Origin: an uncultured Eubacterium sp.
Lineage (GTDB): Bacteria; Bacillota; Clostridia; Lachnospirales; Lachnospiraceae
Assembly: GCA_910584595.1 (NCBI GenBank)
Contig: CAJUBQ010000104.1
Location: forward strand, 1-15,632
Reading direction: 5' to 3'
DNA: 15,632 nt
Part shown: piece by piece, positions 12,798 through 15,632 of the stretch
Layout: each line of letters opens with the position of its first letter
Numbering within the stretch: the stretch's first letter is position 1
Translations under genes and position numbers: made by a program
Notes under the pieces: generated by a model
What the model was told of the DNA's origin: nothing
The model's input: the letters and a program-made list of their open reading frames with translations, nothing else
Databases searched by the model: none

Positions 12798-14105
12798 ATG
12801 GAAAAAATAAAAACTGACCGTCGGCTCAAAGGCGAATTTATGTGTATGTGGCTTTTAATTAGTTTTATTTCAGGCGTGGTATTCTGCCACGCCTGGCACA
12901 TATCAGGAATCGCTATGTTCAAAATAACTGCATGTATATGCGGCATAATGAGTGGCGTCCCGCTCCTCTTATCCGTCGCAACATGGGCGTTTAGCAACCA
13001 CATAAACCGGGGTATAAAATACGCATGGAAACACTATAGATTGGTGCTTGGTTTAAGGAAGCACCTTCTAAATGCGGGCATTTACACAACCAAAAAGCTT
13101 GGTGCTATGAAATGGGCGGAAATACCTTGGATTACAGTTGATTTCGCACCTGATTTTAAGAGCGGCACGGTCTGGATAAGAAACAGTATTAAATTTGCAG
13201 AAAAATTAAACAGTATTGACATTTCCCCATCAATGGGAAGATACGTCGTCGAACAGGTATATTTGATGGATAACAAAAACCACTACCGTTTCGACTTTTA
13301 CGATTCTTCCCTTGAGCGGCGGCTGGTGTTTGACAGCTTTCAAGAGTTCAAAGCCCATTCAGATTCACTGGGTAACTATGAGCTGTTTATTGATTCCTAT
13401 ACGAATTTACCGCTCACCCATCAGCTCATAGTAGGTCAGACGGGCTCGGGAAAATCCTATGCCCTGCATGGGTATCTGCTCCAAATGCTTTTGAAGCCCG
13501 TTCCGTACCACCTGTATTTTGCTGATCCCAAAGCGTCCAGTATCGCATTGTTGGGAGAACGAGTGTCGCCGGAAACAACATCGGATGACTTTGAAGGGAT
13601 TGTTGCATTGTTGGAAACCTTTGTTTCCCAAATGAAGGAAAGGCAACAGCAGATGAAACACTACTTATCGCAAAAGATTGACGGCGATTACAGGGACTTT
13701 GCACTCTCCCCCCATATTCTGGTATTTGATGAATTTGCAGACTTCTCCCTGCTTCTGCAATCAAAAGACAAGAAGATACGAGACCATGTGAACAGCCTGA
13801 TATCCTCCATCGTCTTAAAAGGGCGGCAGGCGGGGTTTTTCCTTTGGATTGTCATGCAGCAGGCAGGGAGCAACAATATCCCGACATTCATCCGGGACAA
13901 CCTGCCTTGGAAGGTCGTACTTGGGAACGCCGAAGACCAGACGTATGTCACAGCCTTCGGGGCAGGTGCGGACATTCCATTACGGAAGATGGAAGCCGGG
14001 GACGGCGTATTCACCTATCCGGCAGTAGCAAACAAGCCCAGATTGTGCGAATTTCCGACATTGGACTTTGACATTTTGGACGCATTAGGAGCTGGGGTAA
14101 TGTAA
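12798..14105 (+). CDS. FtsK/SpoIIIE-type DNA translocase (TcpA-like coupling protein, Tn916 Orf21-like)
   Basis: A 435-aa membrane-anchored ATPase. Two hydrophobic stretches near the N-terminus (about residues 15-35 and 40-66) are followed by a soluble region and the FtsK ATPase domain. Walker A is GQTGSGKS (213-220) and Walker B is HILVFDEFADF (D311, E312). A later FFLWIVMQQAGSNNIPTFIRDN segment carries the sensor-like Gln. In Tn916-type systems this coupling protein moves the nicked strand bound by MobT to the transfer channel. It is two bases after DUF961, 73 bp before mobT, in one operon. Length is close to Tn916 Orf21 (about 460 aa). Its stop codon lies inside a 14-bp hairpin. Confidence 0.93.
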   Translation: MEKIKTDRRLKGEFMCMWLLISFISGVVFCHAWHISGIAMFKITACICGIMSGVPLLLSVATWAFSNHINRGIKYAWKHYRLVLGLRKHLLNAGIYTTKKLGAMKWAEIPWITVDFAPDFKSGTVWIRNSIKFAEKLNSIDISPSMGRYVVEQVYLMDNKNHYRFDFYDSSLERRLVFDSFQEFKAHSDSLGNYELFIDSYTNLPLTHQLIVGQTGSGKSYALHGYLLQMLLKPVPYHLYFADPKASSIALLGERVSPETTSDDFEGIVALLETFVSQMKERQQQMKHYLSQKIDGDYRDFALSPHILVFDEFADFSLLLQSKDKKIRDHVNSLISSIVLKGRQAGFFLWIVMQQAGSNNIPTFIRDNLPWKVVLGNAEDQTYVTAFGAGADIPLRKMEAGDGVFTYPAVANKPRLCEFPTLDFDILDALGAGVM

Positions 14106-14118
14106 TTACCCCAGCTCC
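14088..14118. promoter_or_regulatory. Hairpin at the ftsK stop; candidate oriT/origin
   Basis: GGAGCTGGGGTAAT and ATTACCCCAGCTCC pair perfectly (14 bp) around GTA and overlap the translocase stop codon. No T-run follows, so it is a poor terminator. In Tn916 and relatives oriT lies between orf21 and orf20 (mobT), the same relative place as here. Candidate origin by position and symmetry only. Confidence 0.5.
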
Positions 14119-14178
14119 AGAAAAAATAGAAGACCAATAACAAAATATAAAAAGATTTGTGAAGGGAAGGTAATAACA

Positions 14179-15327
14179 ATGAATCCAAAAATATTCGTAG
14201 GCATTGACGAACTGACAGCCGTTTTGAAGTCAAATAAAATCTTCACGGAAGGTTTGAAAAATTGGACGCAGAAAGCCGAAAGCATGATTGCGGAGTTTTC
14301 ACGGCTGGCGAATCTGGAACGTATTTTCGGAAAGAAAAAGGACTTGGACGGTAAACCGCCGCAGGGATATGCAACCGCTTACCAATACGGCGACAATCCT
14401 TTTTACTTTGCCGTTGCCTATCATCCGTCATGCCCTAACATGGGCGTAATCGTCAAATTCAGTGCGTATAGCTGGGCTGTGTACTGCCAGAGGGGACGGA
14501 CGAATATAAAAAGATTTCTTCTCTCCATCCAGTCAAAATCCTACAGTGTCCGGCTTAGCAGAGTAGATTTCACTGTGGATTATCAGAATTGGGATATATC
14601 AGTAAATGATATTTACCATAAACTTGATAAAAAATGTCTGGAAATACACAACCACAAAGGCGAAGTCAACCATTCGGAAATTAACGCATATGAGACGAAC
14701 GGCAAAGCCAGCACGTTCTACGTGGGGAGCAGGAAGACAGGGACAAGGCTTTTCCTCAGGGTTTACGACAAAAAGGCGGAACAGATGGAACAGAGAGGAT
14801 TCCGTTACAAAGAAGCCCTGAACACAAAATCATGGGTGCGTTTTGAAGCGGTGTTCAAAGGGAAGTATGCCCATCAGCTGACAGACATCATCATGGAAAC
14901 CGGGGAAGAAAAACTGAACACCTTAATTGCCAACAAAGTAACAGAAAAATACAGGTTTTACGACTTGAAAAACAAAAAATATACCGATTTCACAACAGCC
15001 TTGTTGGAAAAATCGAAAGAGGTTTTTCCCCGCTTACGTTTGGAAAGCACAAGGGATAATGATTTCATGAGTTCGCTCATGCACCTTGTTTATGGTTCGG
15101 GATTATTCCCCGCCTTGTACAAATGTGACGAGATTTGGGGGGACGAATCGTCAATGAGCCTGCTCCAATCCCTGCATGATATCTACAAAGAGGATTATGT
15201 CCCAAATGATGATGTGCGGCTCTGGCTTAAAAAGCATAAAGACACATTGGAAAAACAATCCCTAAAGGATGACCTTGAACTGTTGAGAATATCAAGAATC
15301 AGAAAAGAACAGAAAGAACCAGCATAA
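14179..15327 (+). CDS. mobT: MobT relaxase / Rep_trans replication initiator (Tn916 Orf20-like)
   Basis: A 382-aa protein of the Rep_trans (rolling-circle initiator) family, used as relaxase by Tn916/ICEBs1-type elements. It nicks one strand at oriT, stays covalently attached, and starts transfer and rolling-circle replication. Visible family segments are FSRLANLERIFGKK, GVIVKFSAYSWAVYC, VRLSRVDFTVDYQNW, STFYVGSRKTGTRLFLRVYD with KKAEQ after it, and SWVRFEAVFKGKYAHQLTD. The catalytic Tyr cannot be assigned with certainty; Y in the RVYDKKAEQ segment is one candidate. GAAGGGAAGG precedes the ATG. It follows the translocase and precedes xis, the Tn916 order minus the transfer genes. Confidence 0.9.
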   Translation: MNPKIFVGIDELTAVLKSNKIFTEGLKNWTQKAESMIAEFSRLANLERIFGKKKDLDGKPPQGYATAYQYGDNPFYFAVAYHPSCPNMGVIVKFSAYSWAVYCQRGRTNIKRFLLSIQSKSYSVRLSRVDFTVDYQNWDISVNDIYHKLDKKCLEIHNHKGEVNHSEINAYETNGKASTFYVGSRKTGTRLFLRVYDKKAEQMEQRGFRYKEALNTKSWVRFEAVFKGKYAHQLTDIIMETGEEKLNTLIANKVTEKYRFYDLKNKKYTDFTTALLEKSKEVFPRLRLESTRDNDFMSSLMHLVYGSGLFPALYKCDEIWGDESSMSLLQSLHDIYKEDYVPNDDVRLWLKKHKDTLEKQSLKDDLELLRISRIRKEQKEPA

Positions 15328-15355
15328 AAAAGTTTATACAGAAAGGGGGATTATT

Positions 15356-15559
15356 ATGAGCAGTATCAGCGTTCCTATCAGTGAGAAATATTCACTGACC
15401 ATAGAAGAATCTGCCGCTTACTTCCGAATCGGGGAAAACAAACTGCGGCGTTTCGTAGAGGAAAACCCCAATGCAAAATGGGTGCTTATGAACGGAAACC
15501 GCATACAGATTAAGCGGAAACAATTTGAAAAAATACTTGATGAAATAAGTACAATATAG
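15356..15559 (+). CDS. xis: Tn916-family excisionase
   Basis: A 67-aa winged-helix excisionase. The core, LTIEESAAYFRIGENKLRRF then WVLMNGNRIQIKRKQFEKIL, matches Tn916 Xis almost motif for motif as I remember it, and the length is the same. Xis binds near the element ends and directs the tyrosine integrase towards excision. AAAGGGGGA precedes the ATG by a good distance, and MobT ends 28 bp upstream. The integrase gene normally follows directly, and here should start just past the window. Confidence 0.93.
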   Translation: MSSISVPISEKYSLTIEESAAYFRIGENKLRRFVEENPNAKWVLMNGNRIQIKRKQFEKILDEISTI

Positions 15560-15577
15560 TGCAAAAAGAGCCCGGAT

Positions 15578-15587
15578 ATGATATAAT
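15578..15587 (+). promoter_or_regulatory. Extended -10 promoter after xis
   Basis: TG one base ahead of TATAAT (15582-15587) makes an extended -10. The -35 region is poor. Its place between xis and the expected integrase start suggests a private int promoter. The integrase itself is not visible. Confidence 0.45.
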
Positions 15588-15632
15588 ACTTAAGGAAAGT
15601 ATCAGATTCAGAGCAGTCAAAAAAGAACAGCT

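Larger units (their letters stand above)
8588..15632 (+). mobile_element. Integrative mobilizable element with Tn916-family core (partial)
   Basis: The ordered genes XRE regulator, DUF961, FtsK/TcpA-like translocase, MobT relaxase and Tn916-type excisionase form the regulation/replication/excision core of Tn916-related elements. An integrase should follow xis, but the window stops 73 bp after it. Conjugation-channel genes (Tn916 orf17-orf13 types, VirB4, VirB6, lytic transglycosylase) are absent between MobT and xis. This makes it a mobilizable rather than self-transferring element. The left edge near 8588 is a guess from the strand switch and iterons; neither attachment site is proven. Confidence 0.65.

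Noticed and set aside
13407..14014. Several minus-strand ORFs under the ftsK gene
   Set aside because: They are antisense shadows of a gene with clear Walker motifs; no domains or ribosome binding sites.

Overview
The window looks like chromosomal accessory DNA of a gut-type Clostridia (Firmicutes), most likely Lachnospiraceae. The signs are strong AGGAGG-type ribosome binding sites, moderate-to-low GC, a Tn916-family xis/MobT/FtsK module, a lysine-rich BIG2-domain exported protein and a dense patchwork of mobile-element scars. This placement is inferred from gene content, not from a marker gene.

Left part (1-8.6 kb, almost all on the minus strand). An almost complete IS1634-like insertion sequence (about 2-1724, 29-bp imperfect terminal inverted repeats) sits inside a MerR/TipA-like regulator gene and cuts it after about 67 codons. 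Next come a frameshifted ACT-domain gene and then a likely operon read right to left: nitroreductase, MATE transporter, GNAT acetyltransferase, MATE transporter. The operon starts from a near-perfect sigma-A promoter (6494-6522) with an operator-like inverted repeat over the -10 and a hairpin/T-run in the leader, so it looks repressor-controlled and possibly attenuated. Upstream lie a dinD-like relic with an in-frame amber codon, a RimJ/RimL-type acetyltransferase and a RES-domain protein.

Right part (about 8.6 kb to the window end, plus strand). This reads as most of an integrative mobilizable element (IME). From left to right it has: 11-bp tandem iterons, a hairpin-rich noncoding stretch, a cargo pocket (9.4-11.55 kb), an attenuator-like leader RNA, an XRE-type regulator, a DUF961 (YdcP-like) protein, an FtsK/SpoIIIE-type (TcpA-like) translocase, a MobT/Rep_trans relaxase and a Tn916-family excisionase. 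The integrase should begin just past the right edge. No type IV secretion genes are visible, so the element would need a helper for transfer.

The cargo pocket is the most unusual part. It is edged by GC-rich double-hairpin repeats. It holds a secreted BIG2 protein followed directly by a tRNA-Leu-like sequence with an oversized variable region, and a second small ORF with a 54-bp tandem duplication. Each unit ends in a terminator of the same family, and the two terminators differ by compensatory base-pair changes.
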